Source of the DNA: Marimonas arenosa | GTDB taxonomy: Bacteria > Pseudomonadota > Alphaproteobacteria > Rhodobacterales > Rhodobacteraceae | Direction: 5' to 3' | Length of the DNA: 64,000 nt | Assembly: GCF_030848945.1 (NCBI RefSeq) | Contig: NZ_JANHAX010000003.1 | Span: 434,001-498,000, forward strand | Shown here: piece by piece, positions 33,492 through 42,559 of the stretch | Layout: each line of letters opens with the position of its first letter | Numbering within the stretch: position 1 is the stretch's first letter | The notes under the pieces: generated by a model | Database searches by the model: none | Seen by the model: only the letters and a program-made list of their open reading frames with translations | What the model was told of the DNA's origin: nothing | Made by a program: the position numbers and the translations under genes

Positions 33492-35606
33492 TCAGGCCAA
33501 GGCACGTTTGTTGAGGTCGTCGAAGGTTTCACCTTTTTCGACCATATCGACCAGCAGCTGAGCCGGTTTCCAGAATTTCGGGTCTTCCTTTTCGAACTCG
33601 CGCAGGTCGTTCAGCACGTTTTCGAGCCCGTACATGTCGGCGTATTTCATCGGGCCGCCGCGATAGCGCGGGAAGCCGTAGCCGAAGAGGAAGGTCACGT
33701 CGATGTCCGAGGGTTTGAGCGCGATACCTTCTTCCAGCACCTTGGCGCCCTCGTTGATCATCGCGGCGAGGTAGCGGCGGATGATCTCTTCCTCGGTGAA
33801 ATCGCGCGGGGTGATGCCGAGATCAGCGCGGGCCTGGGTGATGATCGCGTCGATATCCGGGTTGGGCGTGCCGCGGCGGCTTCCCGCCTCGTAGACATAC
33901 CAGCCCTTGCCGGTCTTCTGGCCGAACCAGCCGTTTTCGCAGATACGGTCAGCGATGGTTCCGGTGTAGCGGGTATCATTCGAGCGGCTCGCAGCCTTGT
34001 TCTTGCGGTTTGACCAGCCGATATCGAGGCCCGCCAGATCGCCCATGGCGTGGATGCCCATCGGGTAGCCGAAATTCACCAGCGCTTCGTCGATGGCATA
34101 GGGCAAGGCGCCGTCTTCGACCATATAGGCCGCCGCCGCGCCATATTTGGCGAGGATGCGGTTGCCGATGAACCCGTCGCAAAGGCCTGCACGGACGGGC
34201 ACTTTCTTCATTGCCTTGGCCAGTGCGAAGCCGGTGGCGATGGCATCGTCCGAGGCCTTGGAGGGGATGACGATTTCCAGCAGCCGCATGATGTTTGCGG
34301 GCGAGAAGAAGTGCAGGCCGATCACGTCCTGAGGCCGGGACGTGGCCGAAGCGATTTCGTCGATATTCAGATAGGAGGTGTTCGACGCCAGCACGGCGCC
34401 GGGCTTGGCGACCTTGTCGAGGATACCGAAAACCTCCTTTTTAACGTCCATGTTCTCGAACACGGCTTCGATAATCAGGTCGGCGTCGGCGAGGTCAGCG
34501 TAGTCGGTCGAGGGGATGTAGCGCGCCATGATAGCGGCTTTCTGGTCCTCGGTTTTACGGCCTTTCTGGACGTCGCGGGCGTAGACCTTTTCGACGTTTT
34601 GCCGGCCCTTGGCGATCGACTCGTCGTCACGTTCGACCATGGTGACGTTGAGGCCGGCGTTCAGGGCCGCCACGGTGATGCCTGCGCCCATGGTGCCGCC
34701 GCCGATGACGCCGATCTTGTTCAAGGGACGCGGCTCGGCGCGGCCGTTTTCGGGGACCTTTGAACTCGCACGCTCGGCGAAGAAGGCGTGGTTGAGGCCT
34801 TGTTGCTGCGGCGTGCCGAGGCAGGACATGAAGGCATCGCGTTCATAGTGCGAAGCCTCGAGCAGGCTGTGGCTGAGCGAGTATTCCATCGAGTCGACCA
34901 TGCGGGCCGGGGCATACAGGCCCTTGGCCTTCTTGACGATGCCGTCGCGGGCGGCCTGCAGGGCGGCGGCGTTTTCCGCATCGGAGCCGAGGCCCTCGGT
35001 ACGGTCCGAGGTTTTGCGTGGGCCGGCGCCTTCGGCGATCAGCGCGCGCGCGAAGGTCTTGGCGTCGTCGAGCAGGTCGGTTTCGGCGAGCCGGTCGATA
35101 ATGCCCAGCGCATGGGCCTCCTGCGCCGGGACCTGGCGGCCCGAAACCATGATTTCCAGTGCTGGCGCGATACCGATGATGCGCGGCAACCGGATAGTTC
35201 CGCCGGCACCGGGCATGACGCCGATCAGGACTTCCGGCAGGCCGACGCGGCCCTTGGGATCGGCGATCCGGTAATGCGCGCCGAGCGAGATTTCCAGGCC
35301 GCCGCCCAGCGCGGTGCCATGGATGGCGGCGATCACCGGCTTGGTGGTCTCTTCAATGCGCGTGCAGACCTCCCACAGCGCCGGGGGCTGGGGTTTCTGG
35401 CCAAATTCGCGGATGTCGGCGCCGGCGGGAAAGGTGCGGCCTTCGCCGATGATGATGGCGGCCTTGACCGAGGTGTCGGCATCAATGTCGTCCATCGCCC
35501 GGACCAGGCCCTGGCGCACGGCGGTGCCCAGCGCGTTCACCGGCGGGTTGTTGACGGTCACGACGGCAATATCGCCATCGCGCGTAAGGGTGACCTGATC
35601 GCTCAT
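33492..35606 (-). CDS. fadJ: Bifunctional enoyl-CoA hydratase/3-hydroxyacyl-CoA dehydrogenase
   Basis: 704-aa FadJ/FadB-type enzyme carrying two beta-oxidation steps. The N-terminal crotonase domain (residues 1-190) has AIHGTALGGGLEISLGAHYR and GLPEVLIGVMPGAGGTIRLP. The NAD-binding dehydrogenase domain starts at KIGVIGGGTMGAGITVAALN (about 295), with NTSYLNIDEIAS and DVIGLHFFSPANIMRLLEIV. C-terminal dimerisation helices end in NKRALA. The ATG at 35606 fits the crotonase start (MSDQVTLTRDG). Substrate chain length is not readable. Confidence 0.94.
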   Translation of the reverse strand: MSDQVTLTRDGDIAVVTVNNPPVNALGTAVRQGLVRAMDDIDADTSVKAAIIIGEGRTFPAGADIREFGQKPQPPALWEVCTRIEETTKPVIAAIHGTALGGGLEISLGAHYRIADPKGRVGLPEVLIGVMPGAGGTIRLPRIIGIAPALEIMVSGRQVPAQEAHALGIIDRLAETDLLDDAKTFARALIAEGAGPRKTSDRTEGLGSDAENAAALQAARDGIVKKAKGLYAPARMVDSMEYSLSHSLLEASHYERDAFMSCLGTPQQQGLNHAFFAERASSKVPENGRAEPRPLNKIGVIGGGTMGAGITVAALNAGLNVTMVERDDESIAKGRQNVEKVYARDVQKGRKTEDQKAAIMARYIPSTDYADLADADLIIEAVFENMDVKKEVFGILDKVAKPGAVLASNTSYLNIDEIASATSRPQDVIGLHFFSPANIMRLLEIVIPSKASDDAIATGFALAKAMKKVPVRAGLCDGFIGNRILAKYGAAAAYMVEDGALPYAIDEALVNFGYPMGIHAMGDLAGLDIGWSNRKNKAASRSNDTRYTGTIADRICENGWFGQKTGKGWYVYEAGSRRGTPNPDIDAIITQARADLGITPRDFTEEEIIRRYLAAMINEGAKVLEEGIALKPSDIDVTFLFGYGFPRYRGGPMKYADMYGLENVLNDLREFEKEDPKFWKPAQLLVDMVEKGETFDDLNKRALA

Positions 35607-35779
35607 CGCTTTTTTCCCTGATGTTCTCTTCCGGAGCCGCAGCGCGGGTGCCCGGCATGGCGGAGAATATGCCTTGTCTGAGGGCAAAGGGGCAACAGCG
35701 GCAGTGGATTTCGCCGCCACGTCACGCGTTTTGACGCGGCGTTACGGGGCGAGGGTACGGGCTGAAGCCTGCCTTGCGT

Positions 35780-36112
35780 TCAATCGCTGAGGCCCGGCTC
35801 GTCGAGGAGGTGACGGCCGGCGCGGTCCTCGACTTCGATCACCCAGAGGTCGGGATCGAAGCCGCGCTGTTTCGTGATCGAGCGATCCACGTCACTTTCC
35901 GGACCCTCGGCCAGCAGGTCCCATTTGCGCGCCCCGGTCATGACGTCGAAAGTGCGGTGGAATGCCTGGGCGCTGCCATCCAGCGTGTTGAGTTTGACCA
36001 GCACGGCACCGGAGGTGTCGTCGCCATGCGCGGTAATGAAAGCGGGAATGTCCTGCAGACGCAGGCGGGCGAGATAGGCCTTCACCCAGAATTCTGCCGT
36101 GAGGCGCGTCAT
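35780..36112 (-). CDS. DUF1491 family protein
   Basis: 110-aa conserved alphaproteobacterial protein of unknown function. Recognised by MTRLTAEFWVKAYLARLRLQ, AVLVKLNTLDG, FDVMTGARKWDLLAEG and FDPDLWVIEVEDRAGRHLLD, the DUF1491 pattern. The ATG at 36112 begins this block; an ATG at 36142 would add ten residues. It follows era on the same strand. Confidence 0.9.
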   Translation of the reverse strand: MTRLTAEFWVKAYLARLRLQDIPAFITAHGDDTSGAVLVKLNTLDGSAQAFHRTFDVMTGARKWDLLAEGPESDVDRSITKQRGFDPDLWVIEVEDRAGRHLLDEPGLSD

Positions 36113-36118
36113 ATCCGG

Positions 36119-36170
36119 GCGCATGTGGGGGCCAGCCCCCACACCCCCGGAATATTTTCGGCAAGATGAA
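36119..36170 (+). repeat. Dispersed intergenic repeat, copy D (short)
   Basis: 84 bp between era and the DUF1491 gene. GTGGGGGCCAGCCCCCAC, a perfect 8-bp inverted repeat, is followed by CGGAATATTTTCGGCAAGAT, the A/T core found in copies A-C. This short copy shows most clearly the two-part build: G/C hairpin, then A/T core. Confidence 0.6.
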
Positions 36171-36196
36171 GCAGCGGGCTTGGGCCTGCGATCGGG

Positions 36197-37102
36197 TCAG
36201 TTGCCATCTTTGAAATCGAGGCCCATTTCGCTGTAGCGTTCGCTTTCTTCCAGCCAACCCGGGCGCACCTTGACCTGAAGGAAGAGGTGGATGCGTCGGC
36301 CAAGGAACTCTTCGAGTTCTTCACGGGCGAGTTTCGAGATTGCCTTGATGGTTTCACCCTTCTTGCCCAGAACGATGCCTTTGTGACCGTCTCGCATCAC
36401 GTAGATCACCTGGTCGATGCGGGCGGAACCGTCTTTGCGCTCTTCCCAGTTCTCGGTCTCGACGGTGAGTTGGTAGGGCAGTTCCTGGTGCAGCCGCAGG
36501 GTGAGTTTTTCGCGGGTGACTTCGGCGGCGATCATGCGCAGGGGAAGATCGGCGATCTGGTCTTCGGGGTAGAGCCAGGGGCCTTCGGGCAGATTTTCTG
36601 CAAGCCAGGCGCGCAGGGCGCCGGTGCCATGGCCCTTCTCGGCCGAGATCATGAAGGTCTCGGAAAAGGGGAAGCGGTCGTTGAGGTCCTTGGTGAGCTT
36701 GAGGAGCTGGGGTGCCTCGACCTTGTCGATCTTGTTGATCGCCAGAGCGATTTTACGGCCCTTTGGCAGCTCCGAGAGGCCGTCAAGGATGCGTGTCACA
36801 CCTTCGGTGATGCCGCGATGGGCCTCGACCAAAAGCACGATGATATCGGCATCGGCGGCGCCGCCCCAAGCGGCCGCCACCATGGCGCGGTCGAGTCGGC
36901 GGCGAGGGCGGAAGAGCCCCGGCGTATCGACGAAGACAATCTGGCTGTCGCCTTCGAGCGCGACGCCGCGAATGCGGGCGCGGGTGGTCTGGACCTTGTG
37001 GGTGACGATCGAGACCTTGGCACCGACCATGTGGTTGGTCAGCGTCGACTTGCCGGCGTTAGGCTCTCCGATCAGGGCGACGAAGCCGCATCTGGTGGTC
37101 AT
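36197..37102 (-). CDS. era: GTPase Era
   Basis: 301-aa Ras-like GTPase that binds 16S rRNA and aids 30S maturation. G1 is LIGEPNAGKSTLTNHMVG, G3 VDTPGLF and G4 LAINKIDKVEA. The C-terminal KH domain contains HKGIVLGKKGETIKAISK. The stretch ends VKVRPGWLEESERYSEMGLD, as in Era. Normally directly behind rnc in this clade; here a decayed kinase gene and a RidA gene lie between. Confidence 0.97.
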   Translation of the reverse strand: MTTRCGFVALIGEPNAGKSTLTNHMVGAKVSIVTHKVQTTRARIRGVALEGDSQIVFVDTPGLFRPRRRLDRAMVAAAWGGAADADIIVLLVEAHRGITEGVTRILDGLSELPKGRKIALAINKIDKVEAPQLLKLTKDLNDRFPFSETFMISAEKGHGTGALRAWLAENLPEGPWLYPEDQIADLPLRMIAAEVTREKLTLRLHQELPYQLTVETENWEERKDGSARIDQVIYVMRDGHKGIVLGKKGETIKAISKLAREELEEFLGRRIHLFLQVKVRPGWLEESERYSEMGLDFKDGN

Positions 37103-37224
37103 TCAGGGGTTTCCTCGATGGTGTTGCGGCGGGGATAGCGGATTGCGCGGGCGTTGGCGAGTCCGCTTGATCGGGCGGTGCGGCCGGGCAAGGATGACAC
37201 GAAACAGAAAGGGAGGAGGTGCGA

Positions 37225-37707
37225 ATGACGACACCTGAGGAGAGGCTTGACGAGTTGGGGCTGACGCTGCCGCCGCCGGTGGTCGTGCCGGAAGGCGTGT
37301 ATCTGCCGTTTTCGATGGTAAACCGGCGCGGCGACCGGATCCTGATTTCGGGACACCCGCGACATGGCATGGACGGGGCGATCAGCGGGCCGTTCGGGCA
37401 AGTGGGGGCGGACCTGACGCTGGAGGAAGCGCAGGGCGCCGCGCGTGAGATCGGTCTGAGCGTGTTGGCGCACTTGAAGGCGGAACTGGGTGAGTTGACA
37501 CGCGTGACGGGATGGGCGCGGGTATTCGGGATGGTCAACTCGGCGCCGGGATTTACCGATCAGCACCTGGTGATCAACGGGTTTTCCGATCTGATTCTCG
37601 ACGTGTTCGGGCGCGAAGTGGGGCGGCATGCGCGCTCGGCCGTGGGTGTCGCCGCGCTGCCGATGAATTTCGCCATCGAGATTGAGGGGGAGGTTCTGAT
37701 CGCCTAG
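37225..37707 (+). CDS. RidA family protein
   Basis: 160-aa YjgF/YER057c/UK114-type protein that may deaminate reactive enamines/imines. Markers are RILISGHPRHGMDG, DLTLEEAQGAAREIGLSVLA and the C-terminal HARSAVGVAALPMNFAIEIE with the conserved Arg and Pro. A GGGAGGAGG site 5 bp upstream fixes the ATG. Its stop shares the four bases CTAG with the stop of the convergent decayed kinase gene. Confidence 0.88.
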   Translation: MTTPEERLDELGLTLPPPVVVPEGVYLPFSMVNRRGDRILISGHPRHGMDGAISGPFGQVGADLTLEEAQGAAREIGLSVLAHLKAELGELTRVTGWARVFGMVNSAPGFTDQHLVINGFSDLILDVFGREVGRHARSAVGVAALPMNFAIEIEGEVLIA

Positions 37708-38229
37708 CGCAGATGGGCGCATATTTTTTCGGCCAGCACAGCCTGTGCAGCGGTGGATTGAAGGCACAAGATAGCAGCCGACCGAGCTTCGAACCATTCC
37801 CGCTGCCTGCGCAGGTTGCGCCCGGTAAAGCTGGTGTCGTCGTAGCGGCTGGCCCAGTCGAGAAAACCGGCGTCGATGCGATGCAAGTCGCCGCCCGGAC
37901 CAGGCGGTCGCCGAATTTGGCCCGCTCACGGGCGCGCAGCCGGGCGAGCCGAAGCTCGGTCGGCGCAGTCAGGAAGACGATGAGACCGACCTCGGCGATG
38001 GCGGCCTCGCCCAAGCCCATGAGCACGCCCGAGATCCCCCAGCCACCGCCACCCTGTAATTATTGTGACAAGCGCACCCGTTCGCTGCCGGCTTTTCCGT
38101 GAAGGGCGGTCGGTGCGTCGCCAGTTGAACCTGTCGGTTCAGAGATGCGGAAGCCTGAGCGCGTCCACCAGGATCCGGCCCAGCGTGGTGGTGCCGCTGC
38201 CCGATGCGCCGGTGATGTGAACGCGGGGC
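37704..38229 (-). pseudogene. Decayed P-loop kinase gene
   Basis: Fragments in different frames together resemble one nucleotide kinase-like protein. VHITGASGSGTTTLGRILVD (Walker A, ending in a stop near 38139) comes first. After a damaged stretch comes GVLMGLGEAAIAEVGLIVFL then TAPTELRLARLRARERAKFG (to about 37890). In another frame follows GFLDWASRYDDTSFTGRNLR to AVLAEKICAHLR (stop at 37704). A stop, at least two frame changes and a lost segment make function unlikely. It starts about 25 bp after rnc and lies convergent with the RidA gene. Confidence 0.75.
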
Positions 38230-38253
38230 CTTGCGCGGGGCCGGGTATGACGC

Positions 38254-38934
38254 TCAGCCCGACAGACGGGTAAACAGCGCTTTTGCCGCGGCCTGTTCGG
38301 CGGCGCGTTTCGACCGGGCGGTTGCCTCGACGGCGGCGCCGTTCTCCAGCCGCGCCTCGACGGTGAATTCTGGGGCGTGGTCCGGGCCTTTGCGGGCGAT
38401 CTCGGTATAGACCGGCGGGGCCATGCCGCGGGCCTGGGCCCATTCCTGCAGGCTGGTCTTGGCATCGCGGGCGTCGGCCTCGACCTGGGCGATCCGCTGG
38501 CCCCAAAGCCGCAGGATCAGCGCCCGCGCCACCTCGAACCCGGCATCGTGATAGACTGCGGCGATCACCGCCTCCATCGCGTCGCCCAGAAGCGCCTTCT
38601 TGCGCCGCCCGCCGGACATCATCTCGGAGCGGCCGATCTTCAGCACCGCCCCGAGGTCGATCTCTCGGGCAACGTCGGCGCAGGTTTCCTTGCGCACGAG
38701 CGCGTTGAAGCGCGGCGCGAGTTGGCCTTCGGTGGCCGACGGGTCGTGTTCGAGAACGGCTTCGGCCATGGCGAGGCCAAGCACCCGGTCGCCGAGGAAT
38801 TCGAGCCGCTGGTTATCGTCGCGGGTCGGCGAGGAGATCGAGGCGTGGGTGACGGCGCGGACCAGCAATTCTGGCGTGGTGAACCGGTGGCCGAGGCGGT
38901 CTTCGAAGGCTTTGAGCTCTTTGCCGAGCTTCAT
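38254..38934 (-). CDS. rnc: Ribonuclease III
   Basis: 226-aa double-stranded RNA endonuclease. The signature [20 protein letters not shown] (residues 41-60) holds the metal-binding Glu/Asp. [20 protein letters not shown] carries the second acidic cluster. The C-terminal dsRNA-binding domain starts at about 150 ([20 protein letters not shown]). The start codon overlaps the lepB stop (ATGA). Confidence 0.97.
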   Translation of the reverse strand: MKLGKELKAFEDRLGHRFTTPELLVRAVTHASISSPTRDDNQRLEFLGDRVLGLAMAEAVLEHDPSATEGQLAPRFNALVRKETCADVAREIDLGAVLKIGRSEMMSGGRRKKALLGDAMEAVIAAVYHDAGFEVARALILRLWGQRIAQVEADARDAKTSLQEWAQARGMAPPVYTEIARKGPDHAPEFTVEARLENGAAVEATARSKRAAEQAAAKALFTRLSG

Positions 38935-39767
38935 TCGATCGCCTTGAAATAGCGGTCCGAGCGCCAGGTCCAGAAGAACAGCATCGAGCGCCCGGCAGAG
39001 GAGAACATGATCCGGTCGGCGCGGCCGATGAGGTCTTCGTAGTCGACGAAGCCCACACCGCCCGCGGTCTGGGCGACGCGGCTGTCGGTAGAGTTGTCGC
39101 GGTTGTCGCCCATGAAGAAATACTGCCCCGGCGGCACGGTGAAGACCGGGGTGTTGTCGGTGCGGAAATCGCCGATGTTCAGGACGGCGTGGCGCACGCC
39201 GTTCGGCAAGGTTTCGTAGGAGCGGGGTTTCTCGCAGGTGCCGCCCTGGCCGACGGGGCCGTTTTCACAGCGTGGCAGGTTGCGCTCGGGGCCTTGCGGA
39301 GCCATCACTTCGGCAAAGGTGCCGCCGTCTTCGAGCTGTACCGGTTCGCCGTTGATCTGCAGCACGCCGTCCTTCATCTGGATGCGGTCGCCTGGCAGGC
39401 CGATCAGGCGTTTGATGTAGTCAGACCCGGTCACCGGGTGGCGGAACACCACGACGTCGCCGCGCTCGGGTTCACCGCCCATGATCCGCGAGTTGTCGTC
39501 CCGCATCCAGCCGCAGATGTCTTTCGCGTCGATATCGATCCCCAGCCGCTGAATGCGGATAGAGGGGCAGGAGGCGTAGGAATAGCCATAGGCCATCTTG
39601 TTGACGAAGAGGAAATCGCCGATCAGCAACGTGTCCTTCATCGAGCCGGACGGAATCCAGAAGGGCTGGAAGAACACCGTGCGGAAGACGCCGGCGATGA
39701 GCAGCGCATAGACGATGGTCTTGATCGTCTCGATGATGGCGCCGCCGAAAGTGCCTTCGCTGCTCAT
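38931..39767 (-). CDS. lepB: Signal peptidase I
   Basis: 278-aa membrane-bound signal peptidase. A membrane segment ([20 protein letters not shown]) is followed by the catalytic Ser in [19 protein letters not shown] and the general-base Lys in [19 protein letters not shown]. The box [11 protein letters not shown] is also present. A longer Cys-containing insert ([19 protein letters not shown]) is typical of roseobacter LepB. Coupled with rnc; the usual acpS partner lies 3.4 kb upstream beyond an inserted region. Confidence 0.96.
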   Translation of the reverse strand: MSSEGTFGGAIIETIKTIVYALLIAGVFRTVFFQPFWIPSGSMKDTLLIGDFLFVNKMAYGYSYASCPSIRIQRLGIDIDAKDICGWMRDDNSRIMGGEPERGDVVVFRHPVTGSDYIKRLIGLPGDRIQMKDGVLQINGEPVQLEDGGTFAEVMAPQGPERNLPRCENGPVGQGGTCEKPRSYETLPNGVRHAVLNIGDFRTDNTPVFTVPPGQYFFMGDNRDNSTDSRVAQTAGGVGFVDYEDLIGRADRIMFSSAGRSMLFFWTWRSDRYFKAIE

Positions 39768-39894
39768 GCCCCGAAACTCCCTGTTCTGGTTGCAAGCGCT
39801 ACATGAGGGGCAGGGCTGCTGCTGTCAAGCTTGGGGCAGACAGGGGTGGTGGGATATGCGTAACCTCCGGGTCAACGAGAAAAAGGACCCAGAG

Positions 39895-40305
39895 ATGAAA
39901 TTGAAGCTGCATCACATCAACCTGGCGACCGAGAAGGTCGAAGAGATGACGCGGTTTTACCGCGACGTTCTGGATATGCCGGTGCCGACGCAGGATATCC
40001 CGGTGCTGGAGAAGAAAAAGGGCTATGCCGGCGATGTCGGCTTTGTCTGGGACGGCGCGGTGCAGCTGCACCTGGCTGAGAAGGACGTAATGGCGGGGTT
40101 CCGGACCGGGCAGATCGTGAACCCGGTCGCCCGCGGCCACATCGCTTATCGCTGCGACGATATCGCGGCGTTTAAGCGTGAACTGGAGGTAAAAGGCGTG
40201 CCCTATTCCGACTGGGGCGATCGGGCGGTGGCCGGCTGGCACCAGATATTTTTCTATGACCCGGACGGCAACGTGATCGAGGTGCATCAGAGGAAGGACG
40301 CGTGA
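39895..40305 (+). CDS. VOC family (glyoxalase/dioxygenase fold) protein
   Basis: 136-aa vicinal-oxygen-chelate protein. N-terminal KLHHINLATEKVEEMTRFYR with the first metal-binding His, GHIAYRCDDIAAFKRELEVK in the middle and FFYDPDGNVIEVHQR with the last Glu at the C-terminus. A metal-dependent lyase, isomerase or resistance role is possible. The start follows AAAAAGGACCCAGAG. Stands alone between lepB (divergent) and the inserted region. Confidence 0.88.
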   Translation: MKLKLHHINLATEKVEEMTRFYRDVLDMPVPTQDIPVLEKKKGYAGDVGFVWDGAVQLHLAEKDVMAGFRTGQIVNPVARGHIAYRCDDIAAFKRELEVKGVPYSDWGDRAVAGWHQIFFYDPDGNVIEVHQRKDA

Positions 40306-40538
40306 GGCGGCGGTGGGAACAGCGGCTCTGAGCCCATTGCGGAAGTGCTAAAACCGTGCTGCGTGCGCACGCAGCGCTCCGACGTGCTGCGCCGCCGAAA
40401 GACACCCGCTGCGTGGCAGAAGAAAATGCGACCACTTAGGCAAAGCGCAGCGTTATTTCGACGGGCAATGCCCGAGACGCGGGACAAAGCAGGTTTTCTC
40501 AGCGTCGTTTCGAGTGTCAGCTTGCTCAACACTTGGGC
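40306..40538. other. Gap with palindromes at the edge of the inserted region
   Basis: 233 bp between the convergent VOC and WYL-regulator genes. It contains an 18-bp perfect palindrome GCTGCGTGCGCACGCAGC (40358-40375) and a further matching arm CGCTGCGTG (40407-40415). No gene is seen. Confidence 0.5.
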
Positions 40539-41222
40539 TCAAAGCTGGTTTGCCTGAACGACCAGCCCCTTCTGGTTTTCCTCCCAGTCCGACAAGATCG
40601 CTGCCCCACAGTCCGGAAACTGATCTGCGAGAACGGTGCAACTGAGCATCCTGTCCACGCGAAAATGCCTGACCGCTGCCCGCATTTCACACCAGGAAAC
40701 GAGCACTTCGTTGTCGCAGTAGTAGATCATCGCCAAAGGCCAAACGGTGCGATCGGTCCTTGATCCGTCAGCGTCGCAATAGGACAGCTGCAATTTACGT
40801 TCCGCTCGTATGGCGCGCCTTATGTACAAGATGTCGTTTGTGTTCGATGCCTCACTCCCCCATGAGGAGGCTATCAGATGCCGCACGCCCGGTGCCACTT
40901 CTCGAAGCTTTCGTGCTGCACTCTTCGCGGACTTCCACAATCCCTTGTCGCCTGTCCTCGAGACCAGAGACAGGCCGACGATGATCGCCTCAGCCTCATC
41001 CTCATCAAAAGCCAGCGGAGGAAGATCGTATCCGGCCCGCATGACATAGCCGATCCCGGTTTCCCCGTAGATGGGTACCTGCCGTGCCTGAAGATGGGCA
41101 ACGTCGCGATAGATGGTCCTGATCGAAACTTCCAGTGTTTCCGCGATGTCTGCCGCGAGAACAGGTTTGCTGGCTGCGCGGAGAATTCGAATGATATCAA
41201 AAAGGCGCTCTGTTCTCGCCAT
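40539..41222 (-). CDS. YafY-type WYL-domain transcriptional regulator
   Basis: 227-aa DeoR-like HTH_11 plus WYL regulator. The N-terminal helix-turn-helix reads LFDIIRILRAASKPVLAADI, then AETLEVSIRTIYRDVAHLQA. A WYL-type domain starts near residue 130 (ILYIRRAIRAERKLQLSYCD, YYCDNEVLVSWCEMR). WYL domains bind nucleic acid or small ligands. Divergent from the neighbouring gene at 41329 across a 106-bp region with an inverted repeat, suggesting it controls that gene. Base composition is lower in G+C than the flanking operon. Confidence 0.88.
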   Translation of the reverse strand: MARTERLFDIIRILRAASKPVLAADIAETLEVSIRTIYRDVAHLQARQVPIYGETGIGYVMRAGYDLPPLAFDEDEAEAIIVGLSLVSRTGDKGLWKSAKSAARKLREVAPGVRHLIASSWGSEASNTNDILYIRRAIRAERKLQLSYCDADGSRTDRTVWPLAMIYYCDNEVLVSWCEMRAAVRHFRVDRMLSCTVLADQFPDCGAAILSDWEENQKGLVVQANQL

Positions 41223-41259
41223 GGATGTCCTTCAGCTGCATTCAACGAAAACATAACAC

Positions 41260-41281
41260 TACTGCCACCTATGTGTCAGTA
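41260..41281. promoter_or_regulatory. Inverted repeat between WYL regulator and its neighbour
   Basis: TACTG-N12-CAGTA in the 106-bp divergent region. Arms are only five bases, so this is a weak operator candidate for the WYL regulator. Confidence 0.3.
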
Positions 41282-41328
41282 AGCCTCTGCTATTGGACCC
41301 TCAAATCGAAGTGGAGAGGGTTCCAAGT

Positions 41329-41760
41329 ATGAGAGAAATGTCAGAACTCAACGGTAAGTTGACGACCTGTTCATTTGTTGCATCGTGGATGGTTTGGGTC
41401 GAACTGGCGGATCGTGATGACGCGCGCGTTCGTCAAGCGGTGGTTGATGCCGTCGGCCTTCAATATGGCCCTTACGAAGGTGTCGCGTTCGAGAGTGGGC
41501 CGGGAAAGCAGTTCTTCCAACCAAAGCAGGGGTCGAAGCTAGGCAACACGGAAGAAGCGGTCGAGATGCCAGCAAGGGTGCTGACATTCACAGTCGAGGG
41601 CGACCTAGGAAAACTTGCCAAGGCGATTGAGGCCGTTCGACACACTCATTGCTACGAGGAACCGGTCATCATCGTTCAGCAGGTCTTAGCAAGTCGCGCA
41701 GATTTCAGCGAAGATCGGGAAAATCCAAACCGATGGTGGAACCGAGGGTTTGAGGTCTAG
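41329..41760 (+). CDS. Hypothetical protein with NIF3/CutA-like C-terminus
   Basis: 143-aa protein. The second half (VLTFTVEGDLGKLAKAIEAV then RHTHCYEEPVIIVQQVLASR) resembles the HPYEEP-type dimerisation domain of NIF3/CutA proteins, with Tyr-Glu-Glu-Pro conserved. The C-terminus is Trp/Asn/Arg-rich (NPNRWWNRGFEV). The ATG at 41329 follows GGAGAGG with a 9-nt gap. Divergent from the WYL regulator, the likely controller. Function unknown; it may bind a small ligand or metal. Confidence 0.65.
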   Translation: MREMSELNGKLTTCSFVASWMVWVELADRDDARVRQAVVDAVGLQYGPYEGVAFESGPGKQFFQPKQGSKLGNTEEAVEMPARVLTFTVEGDLGKLAKAIEAVRHTHCYEEPVIIVQQVLASRADFSEDRENPNRWWNRGFEV

Positions 41761-42097
41761 GTGAAGCAACCTTTCGCGGCAGGACCAAATACATGCGACA
41801 AGGGTGATCTGTCGCCATGCGTAGTTGCAGCGATCGGTGACGTTTCAGTGTCCCGAGACCCGCCGTTGGCTATAACTGCCCTGCCTGCTGCCAAGCTGTT
41901 CGAATTCTTGCCTGCCACGGGAACCAATCCAGGATCGTGTGCCATTCCCTCGGGGACAAGGGTCGTTCCGGACTTTTCGTCGAGCGCTCGCTCTGAGCCC
42001 AAAGTAGTGTCCTTCGCTTCGCCTCGTGGCGCCGGGGTTCAAGCAGGCATTGCCGCGTGATACCATTTTAACACTCAAGGTTAGGAGCCCGACGTTT

Positions 42098-42559
42098 ATG
42101 AAAGCTCATGTCAGTATAGCTCTTGCGGCAATAGCGGTGTTAATTGCCGGCGCATCGTCAATAGCGGCTCAAACTGACAAGGAACTGCATCGTAGGGCCG
42201 CGCTTGACTACTACGTCGGCGTGTTCGTCCAACTTCGCGACCAAATCGGCGAAGACAGACACAGCGTAGAGGACTTGAAGCAGGCCGCGGCAAATTTTTT
42301 CGTTGCGGCGCAAAGGAATACGGACGATGTCATTAGCGCCCAGGACGCGGTCGACTCAGCAAGGGTCATGGTGGCGGCGTATGACGTCAAGCAAACGGCC
42401 AACCTCTTCCGGTACGATCTGGATCGGGATTCCATCGTGACGCAGGATGAGCTGGAGGTCAGCTTCGTTCGTCGGGCCTGGCTGGAGATCGGTGGGTGGA
42501 AACCAGTTGAGGAAAGCTATTCGGACGCCCGCGCACGATTCGAATTGAAGCTGCAGTAA
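42098..42559 (+). pseudogene. EF-hand secreted protein, N-terminal part (interrupted by in-frame TAA)
   Basis: 153 codons starting with a signal peptide (MKAHVSIALAAIAVLIAGAS) after a TTAGGAG ribosome site. A helical part precedes one EF-hand-like loop, DLDRDSIVTQDELEV (Asp at positions 1, 3 and 5, Glu at 12). The frame ends with TAA at 42557, then continues open in the same frame for 333 bases as a matching second half with a better EF-hand. Most simply this is one approximately 264-codon calcium-binding protein gene with a nonsense mutation. A truncated 153-aa product could still be made and exported. Confidence 0.65.

Noticed and set aside
41761-42060. 99-codon open frame after the NIF3-like gene
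   Set aside because: No ribosome site, no recognisable protein features, overlaps the start region of the EF-hand gene.
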